64,000 nucleotides of DNA. It comes from Mycobacteroides chelonae CCUG 47445 (GTDB lineage: Bacteria; Actinomycetota; Actinomycetes; Mycobacteriales; Mycobacteriaceae). The position numbers and the translations under genes are program-made. The notes below the pieces were generated by a model. That model was not told the DNA's origin. It ran no database searches and was given only the letters and a program-made list of their open reading frames with translations. The stretch is taken from the NCBI RefSeq assembly GCF_001632805.1, contig NZ_CP007220.1, forward strand, positions 2,418,001 to 2,482,000, read 5' to 3'. Every line of letters begins with the position of its first letter. The stretch's first letter is position 1. Positions 41,554 to 51,804 of the stretch are shown here, one piece after another.

Positions 41554-42260
41554 CGAACGGCACCAAATATTTCGGGACAGCGGTGGCCCTCCGCGAGGTC
41601 GATGTCCACGTGACTTCCGGCGAGTTCCTGGCCGTGCTGGGTCCCAGTGGAAGTGGTAAATCCACCCTGTTGCGCGTGCTGGCGGGTCTGGAAGACCTCA
41701 GTACCGGTACCGTCGTGTGGACATCGGACGGTGAACGCCGCCCCCGGACGGGCGTGGTTTTCCAAGATGCCTTGCTGATGCCCTGGTTGACCGTCGCCGA
41801 GAACATAGTCTTCGCCAAGCGATTCGCGCGACACCGCAGCGGATTCGACGATGCCTACGTGCAGGCTCTGGTCGACCATTTCGGGCTCAGAGGGCTCTCC
41901 GGGCGCTATCCCGACCAACTGTCCGGGGGACAGGCCCAGCGCGTGTCGATTCTGCGTGCGGTGGCCACTCGGCCGAAGTTGTTGCTCCTCGATGAACCCT
42001 TCAGCGCGCTAGACCCTGTGACGCGGGCGGACCTGCAGTCCTGGCTGGCGGCGCTGGCCGCCGAGGTGGCCGTCACCGTGATCCTGGTGACCCATGACGT
42101 CGATGAAGCGTTGGCACTCGCGCACCGGGTGATTCTTTTGGGCGACAACGGGCGAATGCGTCACCAGTGGTTGCTTGACGATCACACCGCGGGAGAACGT
42201 GATCGGATGCGCCGGGAAATCCTTGCCCAGTACCAATCGACAGAGACGGGATCTGAGTGA
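41529..42260 (+). CDS. ABC transporter ATP-binding protein (SsuB/TauB-like)
   Basis: This 243-residue ATPase has Walker A GPSGSGKST, Q-loop VVFQDALLMPWLTV, signature LSGGQAQRV, and Walker B LLLLDEPFSALD with the H-loop VTHDVDEA. The Q-loop with LMPWLTV is typical of nitrate/sulfonate/taurine importers. The GTG start lies 25 bases inside the flavoprotein gene. The stop overlaps the binding-protein gene (GTGA), so all are translationally coupled. Confidence 0.92.
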   Translation: MGTDAVRITNGTKYFGTAVALREVDVHVTSGEFLAVLGPSGSGKSTLLRVLAGLEDLSTGTVVWTSDGERRPRTGVVFQDALLMPWLTVAENIVFAKRFARHRSGFDDAYVQALVDHFGLRGLSGRYPDQLSGGQAQRVSILRAVATRPKLLLLDEPFSALDPVTRADLQSWLAALAAEVAVTVILVTHDVDEALALAHRVILLGDNGRMRHQWLLDDHTAGERDRMRREILAQYQSTETGSE

Positions 42261-43426
42261 GCAGTGTCGCCTCGCGCCGCGCCGTCCTGGCGGGCGCCGC
42301 TGGAATAACCACCGCAGCAGGGCTTTTCGGTGGCGCCGGGTTGATTCGCGCCGCGGTGTCGGACGTCACGAACATCAGCGGCCAATTGCGCATCGGATAT
42401 CTACCCATCACCGACGCGGCGCCGCTGCTGCTGGCCCATTCTGCGGGCATGCATCCGGACGGAGCGGTCAGCGCCGTGAAGCCGGTGCTGTTTCGCAGCT
42501 GGGCCGCCTTGGCTGAGGCCTTCATGGCGCGGCAGATCGATGTTGCGCATCTATTGATGCCCATGGCGATCCAGCTCCGCCAGGTGCTGGGGCACGGGGT
42601 ACGAGTGCTCGGGTGGAATCACACCAACGGTTCGGCACTCACCGTGGCGCCGGGCATCGAACATCTGGAGGATCTCGCGGGCACTCAGGTCGCCATTCCA
42701 TTCTGGTGGTCGATCCACAACATCGTGCTGCAAGAGCTGTTGCGCGGCCAGGGGTTACGGCCCGTCGTCCGAAGCGCCGCGTCCCGGTCCCAACGGACCG
42801 TCGAGCTCGTCGTGATGAGTCCATCAGATATGGTGCCGGCGCTGGCGAATCGATCCATCGGGGGATATGTGGTCGCTGATCCGTTCAACGCCATCGCACA
42901 GATCAAGAAGATCGGACGGATTCATACGTTTCTCGGCGATGTCTGGCGCGACCATGCCTGCTGTGTCCTCGTCACGCGCGATGACGTGATCGCCGCCCGC
43001 GCGTCAGCGGTACAGGGTGTCACCGACGCGGTGGTGGCCGCCCAGCTGTGGATCGATGCCGACAGAAAGGCGGCGGCATCCGCCCTCGGTGCCGGCAAGT
43101 ATCTACCGCAGCCCATCCCGGCGGTGCAGACGGCGTTGACCTACCCGAATCCGCCGTATCCGCTGAAGCATCCGGATTGGCATCCGCAACGCCTGGGCTT
43201 CCAGCCGTTTCCCTACCGAAGTTTCACGCAGCGTTTGGTCGAGTCGATGCACGACACCGTCGTTGATGGCGACCGTGGTTTCCTCAACCGGCTGGACCCT
43301 GCGCGGGTTCACGATGATCTGGTGGACGACACCTTTGTGCGCGCGGCGATCGCGACCCATGGCGGACCCGAAGCTTTCGGAATCACTGCCGATTTCACCC
43401 GAACAGAACAGGTACAGGCGCTGTGA
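42257..43426 (+). CDS. ABC transporter substrate-binding protein (NrtA/SsuA-like)
   Basis: This 389-residue binding protein of the nitrate/sulfonate family has a twin-arginine-like N-terminus (ASRRAVLAGAAGITTAAGLFGG), so it may be Tat exported. No lipobox is seen. The mature domain begins LRIGYLPITDAAPLLLAHSAG and has AFMARQIDVAHLLMPMA and IPFWWSIHNIVLQELLRGQG. Its size and C-terminal helices place it near NrtA/CmpA. The ligand is unknown. It starts at a GTG overlapping the ATPase gene. Confidence 0.88.
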   Translation: MSSVASRRAVLAGAAGITTAAGLFGGAGLIRAAVSDVTNISGQLRIGYLPITDAAPLLLAHSAGMHPDGAVSAVKPVLFRSWAALAEAFMARQIDVAHLLMPMAIQLRQVLGHGVRVLGWNHTNGSALTVAPGIEHLEDLAGTQVAIPFWWSIHNIVLQELLRGQGLRPVVRSAASRSQRTVELVVMSPSDMVPALANRSIGGYVVADPFNAIAQIKKIGRIHTFLGDVWRDHACCVLVTRDDVIAARASAVQGVTDAVVAAQLWIDADRKAAASALGAGKYLPQPIPAVQTALTYPNPPYPLKHPDWHPQRLGFQPFPYRSFTQRLVESMHDTVVDGDRGFLNRLDPARVHDDLVDDTFVRAAIATHGGPEAFGITADFTRTEQVQAL

Positions 43427-44247
43427 GCACCCTTGAGCACACTCCCTCGATCGTCCGCGACAGTGCCGGGGCACCGCGGAAACCGCGGCTGTTCACCAAG
43501 ATCTGGCCTCCGGCGCTGGCCATTGCGGTGAGTGTTGTCCTGTGGTGGGTTGCCAGTTCGCTACTCAGCCAACCCCATTCACTGCTGAGGCAGACGGCCC
43601 CAGACAAAGCGCTGCCCGCGGCCATCGAACTGTTGAACCGTGGAGTCTTACTGCCCGATATCGGAACCAGCCTGTGGCGATTGCTCATCGGGCTCAGTCT
43701 TGCCGCCGTGATCGGCATCCCAGCGGGCCTGCTGCTCGGCGTGAGCACTACCGCAGAACGTGCCACACGTCCGGTGGTCCAGTTTCTGCGGATGATTTCA
43801 CCGCTGTCCTGGACGCCCATCGCGGTGGCCGTGTTCGGTATCGGCAGTCAACCGGTCATCTTTCTCATCGCCGCGGCGGCCGTCTGGCCGATCCTCATCA
43901 ACACCACGGCCGGCGTGCATGGCATAGCGCCCGGGTACCTGGACGTGGCGCGGTCGTTTCATGCCACCCGCATCGAGCTCCTCACCACGGTGATACTTCC
44001 GGCCGTGCGGGGCCACATTCAGACCGGTGCGCGGGTGGCACTCGGTATCGCATGGGTAGTGCTTGTACCGGCCGAAATGTTAGGCGTGCGATCGGGTTTG
44101 GGCTATCAGATTCTCAACGCACGCGACCAGCTGGCCTACGATCAGGTGATGGCGGTCATTCTCGTGATCGGTGTGCTCGGATACGCTCTGGACCTGCTGG
44201 CGCGACGGGTACTGGCACCGAGGTTTGGCGCGTCGCGTGCCGGGTAG
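43423..44247 (+). CDS. ABC transporter permease (SsuC/NrtB-like)
   Basis: This 274-residue inner-membrane permease has about six membrane segments and the EAA loop region YLDVARSFHATRIELLTTVILPAVRG, seen here in parts (VARSFHATRIELL). LWWVASSLL begins the first helix. It completes the importer. The GTG overlaps the binding-protein stop. A bulged hairpin overlaps and follows its stop codon. Confidence 0.9.
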   Translation: MSTLEHTPSIVRDSAGAPRKPRLFTKIWPPALAIAVSVVLWWVASSLLSQPHSLLRQTAPDKALPAAIELLNRGVLLPDIGTSLWRLLIGLSLAAVIGIPAGLLLGVSTTAERATRPVVQFLRMISPLSWTPIAVAVFGIGSQPVIFLIAAAAVWPILINTTAGVHGIAPGYLDVARSFHATRIELLTTVILPAVRGHIQTGARVALGIAWVVLVPAEMLGVRSGLGYQILNARDQLAYDQVMAVILVIGVLGYALDLLARRVLAPRFGASRAG

Positions 44248-44269
44248 GCTCTCACGAGCCGTACTACCC
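44242..44269 (+). terminator. Stem-loop at the end of the ABC operon
   Basis: GGGTA-GGCTC...GAGCC-GTAC-TACCC (44242-44269) forms a bulged hairpin starting at the permease stop codon. It may terminate the operon or attenuate read-through into the small secreted protein gene. Confidence 0.45.
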
Positions 44270-44282
44270 AGAGGTGGTCCAC

Positions 44283-44531
44283 ATGAACATGCTCGCTCGT
44301 CGACTGACGATCGTCGCTGCTGGAACGCTATTTCCATTGGCCGCGGTGTCCGGCATCGTGCCCGTCAGCTCGGCAGATCCCGTCGTGCCCAACTGTCCGG
44401 ACGGATGGTGGGACCCGGTGGCCAACACCTGCCGCCCGGCAATAGCGACAACCCCGTTGAGCTGTGACAACGGTTGGTGGTGGGACCCGGTGGGCAACGT
44501 GTGCCGCCCACCGGTCATTCCTCCTCAGTAA
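44283..44531 (+). CDS. Small secreted Trp/Cys-repeat protein
   Basis: This 82-residue exported protein has a signal peptide to about residue 31 (ending SSA). It also has two copies of a motif: CPDGWWDPVANTCRP and CDNGWWWDPVGNVCRPP. The pattern C-x2-GWW-(W)DPV-x-N-x-CRP repeats every 27 residues or so and should form two small disulfide-closed loops. Related mycobacterial small secreted proteins carry one or more such motifs; no function is known. The ATG at 44283 sits 36 bases after the ABC permease gene. Confidence 0.75.
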   Translation: MNMLARRLTIVAAGTLFPLAAVSGIVPVSSADPVVPNCPDGWWDPVANTCRPAIATTPLSCDNGWWWDPVGNVCRPPVIPPQ

Positions 44532-44538
44532 GAAAGCG

Positions 44539-45189
44539 TCACGCGGCCAGGGCAGCGGTGGTCGTGGCGAACATTGTCGTCTTGATGGCACCCAGCGTCC
44601 CGCTGTTCTTGCCCTCCAGGGGTTTCATCAGATCGACTGCGACGCTAAGTACTTGGTCCTCGGACACGGCCCGGTCGGCAAGACCCGCGGCCACGGCTGC
44701 TTCTCCGCCGTATCGGTGCCCGGTCGTCATCGCGGTCACTGCCGTCTGCGGGGTCACCTTGGCCTGAATGAGGCTCGCCATACCGGGGGTGAACGGGATG
44801 TTGATATCAACCTCGGGGAAGCACAGGTATCCACGGTCGGATCGCATTACTCGGTAGTCGTGGGCCACGGCGAGCATCGCCCCTGCTCCAAACGCGTGAC
44901 CGTTGACCGCCGCGACAGTTGGCAGCGGGAGGGTGAGGACTCGACTGAACAACGCGTGGATACGACCGACATACCAGTCGGTCTGATCGCCGTGGGACAT
45001 CAGCCAATCCAGGTCGAGCCCGTTCGAATAGAACTTCCCGCTCCCCACGGTGATCAACGGCTTCGCGTGCTCTAGTGCGTCGTCGAGGAGCCCGTTGACG
45101 GTGTCGAGCCAATCCGGGGAGAACCGGTTTTCGTCCGGGCCGAGGTTCAGAACCGCAATGGTGTCCTGAAGTTCCAGGGTGGGGCTCAT
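44539..45189 (-). CDS. Enoyl-CoA hydratase/isomerase family protein
   Basis: This 216-residue crotonase-fold protein has an oxyanion-hole region VGSGKFYSNGLDLDWL (normally A/S-G-G-x-F-S/C-A-G-x-D) and VNGHAFGAGAMLAVAHDYRVM. Both CoA-binding loops are recognisable. It is shorter than the usual 250-260 residues. The catalytic glutamates of classical hydratases are not obvious, so isomerase or hydrolase activity is possible. The ATG overlaps the TetR stop by four bases. Confidence 0.85.
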   Translation of the reverse strand: MSPTLELQDTIAVLNLGPDENRFSPDWLDTVNGLLDDALEHAKPLITVGSGKFYSNGLDLDWLMSHGDQTDWYVGRIHALFSRVLTLPLPTVAAVNGHAFGAGAMLAVAHDYRVMRSDRGYLCFPEVDINIPFTPGMASLIQAKVTPQTAVTAMTTGHRYGGEAAVAAGLADRAVSEDQVLSVAVDLMKPLEGKNSGTLGAIKTTMFATTTAALAA

Positions 45190-45848
45190 CGTGTTTTTCC
45201 TTTCATTTTGGCGCCCTTAGCTTTTGGGTGCGTTGGTGGTGGATCGAGGGCAAGAATGGCGCGCACTGCGGCCTCGAGCCGCGTACGTGCGGCAGCGTCG
45301 GGCAGCCGGTGCCCTCGCAATAGGAGACCGGTCGGCAATCCCACGATGCAGTCCTCGATGACTTGAACCGCGCGGCCGTCCTCCCGATCCCATAGGGCGC
45401 GCGACAATCGGATGAACAACGCGACCAGCGTGGAGTCCACGCGTGTCATCGCGCCGGCGACATCCTCAGGTACGTCGGATCTCAGAAGATCCTCGCGCCG
45501 CACCCCAAGCACGAGCCGCGAGGACGCGGGGAAGCGTTCGGCGAAGGCGGCAGGGGTGTCGGCCGCCGCGACGACCGCATTCACCGCGGCGACGTGCATA
45601 GGCTCACCCGCCGCTAGCGCGAGATCCACGGCTTGCCGCTGCATATCGAGGAATCTCTCCGCGGCACGCAGCCAGGCTTGCCCGACCATCGCGCCGCGTG
45701 ACCCGAAGGCGTGGTAGATGGCGCCATTGGAGGTCCCGGTAGCCAGGGAAACCGCCCGGACGGTCACGGCAGATGGTCCCTCATCGACCGCGATTCGCTC
45801 AGTCGCATCGAGCAGATCGTCGATGGAATGGATACGCGGGCGCGGCAC
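45186..45848 (-). CDS. TetR/AcrR family regulator
   Basis: This 220-residue TetR regulator has the helix-turn-helix [24 protein letters not shown] with the turn [16 protein letters not shown]. It starts at GTG 45848 and is translationally coupled to the enoyl-CoA hydratase gene. It is divergent from the cytochrome b gene across 135 bases that hold two TAGTAG-type dyads, which are good candidates for its operators. A basic Lys-rich tail ([12 protein letters not shown]) is unusual. Confidence 0.86.
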   Translation of the reverse strand: MPRPRIHSIDDLLDATERIAVDEGPSAVTVRAVSLATGTSNGAIYHAFGSRGAMVGQAWLRAAERFLDMQRQAVDLALAAGEPMHVAAVNAVVAAADTPAAFAERFPASSRLVLGVRREDLLRSDVPEDVAGAMTRVDSTLVALFIRLSRALWDREDGRAVQVIEDCIVGLPTGLLLRGHRLPDAAARTRLEAAVRAILALDPPPTHPKAKGAKMKGKTR

Positions 45849-45909
45849 ACGACAGACAGTAACAGAGCAACTGCTCTATTAGGAATCGCCGAGTGCCGTG
45901 GACCCTCGA

Positions 45910-45953
45910 TTACTACTACCGCTAGTAGTAATTTCGTACTACTCTCCGTAGTA
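45910..45953. promoter_or_regulatory. Stacked TAGTAG dyads between TetR and cytochrome b
   Basis: TTACTACTA-CCGC-TAGTAGTAA (45910-45931) is a perfect 9-bp-arm dyad. TACTAC-TCTCC-GTAGTA (45937-45953) is a second, with centres about 24-25 bases apart. Both lie between the TetR gene and the cytochrome b gene, 31-74 bases before the latter's start. Confidence 0.6.
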
Positions 45954-45983
45954 GGCACAAAGTCTCTTCCCAAGGGAGCAGCT

Positions 45984-47570
45984 ATGGGTCAAGCAACGGA
46001 GCTTGCCAATGCGATCGACTCGCGCTACCACGCGTCATCGGGCTTGCGAAGACAGATGAACAAGGTCTTCCCGACGCACTGGTCATTCCTGCTGGGGGAG
46101 ATCGCGCTCTACAGCTTTGTGGTGCTGCTGATTTCGGGTATCTATCTGGCCTTGTTCTTCGACCCCTCGATGGCCGAGGTCACCTACAATGGCGTCTACC
46201 AGCCGCTACGCGGTATGCAGATGTCCAAGGCCTATGAAAGCTCGTTGAATCTGAGCTTCGAGGTTCGAGGTGGCCTGTTCGTGCGCCAGGTCCATCATTG
46301 GGCGGCACTGATGTTCGCGGCCTCGATCGTCGTACACCTGGCCCGCATCTTTTTCACGGGGGCATTCCGCCGTCCGCGTGAGGCCAACTGGGTCATCGGA
46401 TCGCTACTGCTGATCCTGGCCATGGCAGAGGGATTCGCGGGCTATTCGTTACCCGATGATCTGTTGTCCGGCACCGGGCTTCGTGTGGTCACGCAGGGCA
46501 TGATGTCACTGCCGATTGTCGGTACCTGGATGCATTGGGCGTTGTTCGGCGGCGACTTCCCCGGAAATATCGTGCTGCCAAGACTTTACGTTCTGCATGT
46601 CCTGCTTGTTCCCGCCATCATGATCGCACTCATCGGGGTGCACCTGGCACTTGTGTGGTACCAGAAGCACACGCAGTTTCCGGGACCACGGCGCACCGAG
46701 GCCAATGTTGTTGGGGTAAGGATTGTTCCGGTGTTCGCCCTGAAATCTGGTGCATTCTTTGCCATCGTCACGGCGGTTCTCGCGCTTATGGGCGGGCTGT
46801 TGCAAATCAACCCGGTATGGCTGCTGGGCCCCTACAAGCCATCGCAGGTAGCGGCCGGATCACCGCCCGACATCTACCTGATGTGGACGGACGGCCTGCT
46901 GCGGCTCGTCCCGGATTGGGAGCTGTACATCTTCGGCCATACGGTCCCCGCCGTGCTGTGGGGAGTGTTGGGCATCATGCTCGCGTTCGTGGTGATCGTG
47001 GCCTGGCCATTCATCGAGAGACGCTTCACCGGCGACGATGCGCATCACAATCTGCTGCAGCGTCCGCGTGATGCGCCGGTCCGCACTGCCATTGGGGCAG
47101 CTGGCTTTTCGCTCTACATATTGCTCACACTGTCGTGCATCAACGACATCATCGCGTTGAAGTTCCATATCTCGCTGAATGCGACGACGTGGATCGGCCG
47201 TATCGGCATGGTCATCTTGCCGATCGTCGTGTACTACCTGGCCTACCGCTGGGCCATCGGCCTGCAACGCAGCGACCGCGCAGTACTCGAACACGGCATC
47301 GAGACCGGCATCATCAAGCGACTGCCGCACGGTGAATACATCGAGCTGCACCAGCCACTGGCCGGTGTCGACGAGCACGGCCACGCCATCCCCCTGGAAT
47401 ACCAGGGCGCCGCAGTGCCACAGCGCATGAACAAGCTCGGATCGGCCGGCGCACCCGGCACCGGCTCGTTCCTGTTCGCCGACCCCGCCGACGAACAAGC
47501 CGCACTGGTGCGGGCCGAACGCGCATCGGCGCGCACCGAATTAGCGGTGCTCCGCGGAAGATCGCGGTAA
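45984..47570 (+). CDS. Cytochrome b (QcrB-like) subunit, orphan paralog
   Basis: This 528-residue membrane protein is homologous to the cytochrome b subunit of the actinobacterial bc1 complex. Two heme-ligand helices are visible: [19 protein letters not shown] (His pair spaced 13-14) and [23 protein letters not shown] (second pair). [18 protein letters not shown], the [15 protein letters not shown]o-region and an actinobacterial C-terminal extension follow. It is not beside qcrC or qcrA, so it is a second copy outside the qcrCAB operon. The ATG has AAGGGAG upstream. TetR-linked control suggests induced use. Confidence 0.87.
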   Translation: MGQATELANAIDSRYHASSGLRRQMNKVFPTHWSFLLGEIALYSFVVLLISGIYLALFFDPSMAEVTYNGVYQPLRGMQMSKAYESSLNLSFEVRGGLFVRQVHHWAALMFAASIVVHLARIFFTGAFRRPREANWVIGSLLLILAMAEGFAGYSLPDDLLSGTGLRVVTQGMMSLPIVGTWMHWALFGGDFPGNIVLPRLYVLHVLLVPAIMIALIGVHLALVWYQKHTQFPGPRRTEANVVGVRIVPVFALKSGAFFAIVTAVLALMGGLLQINPVWLLGPYKPSQVAAGSPPDIYLMWTDGLLRLVPDWELYIFGHTVPAVLWGVLGIMLAFVVIVAWPFIERRFTGDDAHHNLLQRPRDAPVRTAIGAAGFSLYILLTLSCINDIIALKFHISLNATTWIGRIGMVILPIVVYYLAYRWAIGLQRSDRAVLEHGIETGIIKRLPHGEYIELHQPLAGVDEHGHAIPLEYQGAAVPQRMNKLGSAGAPGTGSFLFADPADEQAALVRAERASARTELAVLRGRSR

Positions 47571-47619
47571 CCGAGTCGCCGACCGAAGTTGCGGCCACGG
47601 CGTGCAGTACCGTCGAAGC

Positions 47620-48003
47620 ATGTCGCCGCGTTTGCGTGTGGTGGGTGCCGCGGTCCTCGCGCTGGCACTCATCGGTTGTACCGAGCCTTCGCCGGCTCGT
47701 GCCACCATCGCCGAGTGCAACTTGTCCGAACTGCCGTCGGAGGCTTCCGGAACGGTGCACCTGATCCATGCCGGCGGGCCGTTCCCGTATCCGCGTAATG
47801 ATGGTGTCGTGTTCCAGAACCGCGAGAGGGTCCTGCCCTCGGAGCCCCGCGGGTACTACCACGAGTACACGGTCCGAACTCCGGGGAGTAAGACGCGTGG
47901 CACTCGGCGGATCATCACCGGTGGCAATCCACTGAACGATCCTCCACACGTCTATTACACGGGCGATCACTACCAGTCATTCTGTGAGGTTGAAGGCGCA
48001 TGA
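47620..48003 (+). CDS. RNase Sa-like guanyl ribonuclease lipoprotein
   Basis: This 127-residue protein has a signal peptide with lipobox LIGC (Cys20), followed by a microbial ribonuclease (N1/T1/Sa) domain. The domain is very close to Streptomyces RNase Sa: LIHAGGPFPYPRNDG, NRERVLPSEPRGYYHEYTV and TRGTRRIITGG in short pieces, then YYTGDHYQSF. Catalytic residues map to Glu82, Arg96 or Arg97 and His117, all present. Cys33 and Cys122 probably form the RNase Sa disulfide. The stop overlaps the barstar gene by ATGA. A membrane-tethered, inhibitor-paired RNase suggests a toxin or surface nuclease. Confidence 0.88.
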   Translation: MSPRLRVVGAAVLALALIGCTEPSPARATIAECNLSELPSEASGTVHLIHAGGPFPYPRNDGVVFQNRERVLPSEPRGYYHEYTVRTPGSKTRGTRRIITGGNPLNDPPHVYYTGDHYQSFCEVEGA

Positions 48004-48290
48004 AGACCTATGTCGTCGAAGGCTCCCACGTCCGTACCCGGGCGGACTTCTTCACCGAACTCGGGCGCGCGGTGAATGGGCCGGGCGGCTACTTCGGCAG
48101 CAATCTCGATGCTCTCGTCGATTGCCTCCGGGGTGGATTCGGCACGCCTGACGACGAGCCGTTCCGGTTCGTTCTGCAGGACGCGACACGCATCAAGTCC
48201 GCGGTGGGGAAGAAGGATTGGGCTGCCATCGAGGAGATCTTCGAGGAAGCCGGAGTGCCGCTGACCGCGCGAACGAAAGACGCCGACTAG
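48000..48290 (+). CDS. Barstar-family ribonuclease inhibitor
   Basis: This 96-residue barstar-fold protein has the diagnostic region GYFGSNLDALVDCLRGGFG, the helix that plugs the RNase active site with acidic side chains. The rest (start KTYVVEGSHVRTRADFFTEL, end FEEAGVPLTART) fits barstar length. Its ATG overlaps the RNase stop, so inhibitor and enzyme are made together and the inhibitor would stay in the cytoplasm to protect it from unexported RNase. Confidence 0.9.
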   Translation: MKTYVVEGSHVRTRADFFTELGRAVNGPGGYFGSNLDALVDCLRGGFGTPDDEPFRFVLQDATRIKSAVGKKDWAAIEEIFEEAGVPLTARTKDAD

Positions 48291-48305
48291 TTATGGCGAT
48301 AACGC

Positions 48306-48335
48306 GATGGCCGGCCCCCGAAGGAGCCGGCCATC
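48306..48335. terminator. Stem-loop between barstar and katG
   Basis: GATGGCCGGC (48306-48315) pairs perfectly with 48326-48335 around a 10-base loop, between the convergent barstar and katG genes. It is likely bidirectional. Confidence 0.65.
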
Positions 48336-48350
48336 CACGTGTGGCGGGTA

Positions 48351-50603
<2,253 letters not shown>

Positions 50604-51062
50604 TCACGTGTGTGATCCCGAAATTCGTGTGGACGCAGCGTGTGCTGCACAGTCGGGGCATAGGCCCCAATAGATGACCTCGGCCTCCTCGAGGACGAAT
50701 CCGTTGTAGTCGGACGGGGTGAGACAGGGCGCTGCACCGATGGCGCAGTCGATATCCGCGATGACACCGCACGAGCGGCATACGGCGTGGTGGTGGTTGT
50801 CGCCGACCCGAGATTCGTACCGGGCGACGGAGCCGGAAGGCTGAATCTTGCGCAGCAGGCCGGCCGATGTCAGGGCCGCCAAGACGTCGTAAACAGCCTG
50901 TCGGGACACCTCGGGCAGACCCGCCCGCACCGCACCGAAGACGGTCTCGGTATCGGCGTGCGGGTTCGCTTCGACGGCCTCAAGCACGGCGACTCGGGGC
51001 CGCGTCACGCGCAGATCGGCGGTCCGCAGCAGTGCCGCGTACTCGTCCGGTGTGAAGGCCAC
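50604..51062 (-). CDS. furA: Ferric-uptake-type regulator FurA
   Basis: This 152-residue Fur-family repressor of katG has the winged helix with RVTRPRVAVLEAVEANPHADTE and RQAVYDVLAALTSAGLL. It also has the metal/dimerisation region DNHHHAVCRSCGVIADID and a closing CPDCAAH that together give a structural Cys pair set. Its GTG start follows a promoter-like CATACT by six bases, suggesting leaderless transcription as reported for M. tuberculosis furA. It is followed by katG after 41 bases. The regulator likely represses its own operon. Confidence 0.94.
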   Translation of the reverse strand: MAFTPDEYAALLRTADLRVTRPRVAVLEAVEANPHADTETVFGAVRAGLPEVSRQAVYDVLAALTSAGLLRKIQPSGSVARYESRVGDNHHHAVCRSCGVIADIDCAIGAAPCLTPSDYNGFVLEEAEVIYWGLCPDCAAHAASTRISGSHT

Positions 51063-51101
51063 AACGGCAGTATGCCTGAATTATCTGGAATGAGTCCAAG
51101 A
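51063..51101 (-). promoter_or_regulatory. furA promoter and operator-like sequence
   Basis: On the minus strand TCTTGGACTCATTCCAGATAATTC (complement of 51078-51101, quoted as TCTTGGACTC and ATTCCAGA) resembles the furA operator/promoter of other mycobacteria. CATACT at 51069-51074 is a good -10, six bases before the GTG. That fits a leaderless transcript. Confidence 0.55.
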
Positions 51102-51155
51102 AATCCGCAAAAGAGTTGTAAAGAGTTCAGAACCCGTTCAACCAGCGCAAAGACG

Positions 51156-51168
51156 CCATCAATGATGG
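51156..51168. promoter_or_regulatory. CCATCA-A-TGATGG dyad
   Basis: This perfect 6-bp-arm dyad with a one-base centre lies between furA and the MarR gene, 94 bases before the furA start. Nearby GTCAA...TTGAC elements (51174-51192) could belong to the same control region. The binder is unknown. Confidence 0.3.
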
Positions 51169-51223
51169 TCAAACGTCGTCAATAGTGTTGACACTGAGCA
51201 CTTTTGCACGCGGAGGGGGCGAA

Positions 51224-51655
51224 CTACCGTGCCGACATCGTCTCGATCACTCCGCCGAGCAGCCTGCGCAGCTGGGCTCGGTCCTTGTCCGTCATATTGG
51301 CCAGAATCTCGTCGTCATCCTCGCGCAGCGTGGCGTCGGCGCGCTCGAAGAGCTTTCGTCCCTTGGCGGTCAACTCGGTGGTCAGCACTCTCGCGTCCGC
51401 CTGCCGTCGCGAACGATGCACAAGACCTGCCTCCTCCAGCGACCGCTGGACCAGGCTTACCGCCTGGGGGGTGATTCGAAGCTCTGCGGCGATCTCAACA
51501 TTGGAGATCCCCGGCTGTGCGGAGAGCACGGCCAGGCACTCCATCTGCGGAACAGTGACGCCGAAGTCGCGCACGATCACCGAAGCGCGTGACCACAGCA
51601 CCCGGTAGATCTGAGACACCAGAATGCCCATCGGAGATTCCTCGTATGTGCTCAT
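51224..51655 (-). CDS. MarR-family transcriptional regulator
   Basis: This 143-residue winged-helix MarR protein has VTVPQMECLAVLSAQPGISNVEIAAELRITPQAVSLVQRSLEEAGLV in outline, followed by the wing SRRQADARVLTTELTAKGR. No cysteine suitable for redox sensing is seen in the DNA-binding core. It sits upstream of furA-katG on the same strand, but the 160-base gap with its own dyads suggests separate transcription. A 30-bp dyad lies about 100 bases upstream. Confidence 0.88.
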   Translation of the reverse strand: MSTYEESPMGILVSQIYRVLWSRASVIVRDFGVTVPQMECLAVLSAQPGISNVEIAAELRITPQAVSLVQRSLEEAGLVHRSRRQADARVLTTELTAKGRKLFERADATLREDDDEILANMTDKDRAQLRRLLGGVIETMSAR

Positions 51656-51753
51656 ACCGCGCTAACAGTAGCGGACCTCGCCAATGTTCTACCGCCCGAA
51701 GCGCTGTGGAGGGGCGGCGTGTCGTCCGGCAAATTCACACCAATTCATCAGTG

Positions 51754-51783
51754 CATCAAGCACATTGATCAATGCTCTTGATG
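51754..51783. promoter_or_regulatory. 30-bp nested dyad upstream of the MarR gene
   Basis: CATTGATCAATG (51763-51774) is a perfect palindrome. CATCAAG (51754-51760) and CTTGATG (51777-51783) extend it on the same axis after two unpaired bases on each side. It lies about 100 bases before the MarR start and 21 bases past the GNAT stop. Confidence 0.5.
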
Positions 51784-51804
51784 AGCACTAAATCTGTCGC
51801 GCTT

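Noticed and set aside
45711..45983. Longer N-terminus for the cytochrome b gene
   Set aside because: The upstream frame crosses the TetR gene start and the dyads; ATG 45984 has a clear ribosome site and starts the conserved sequence.
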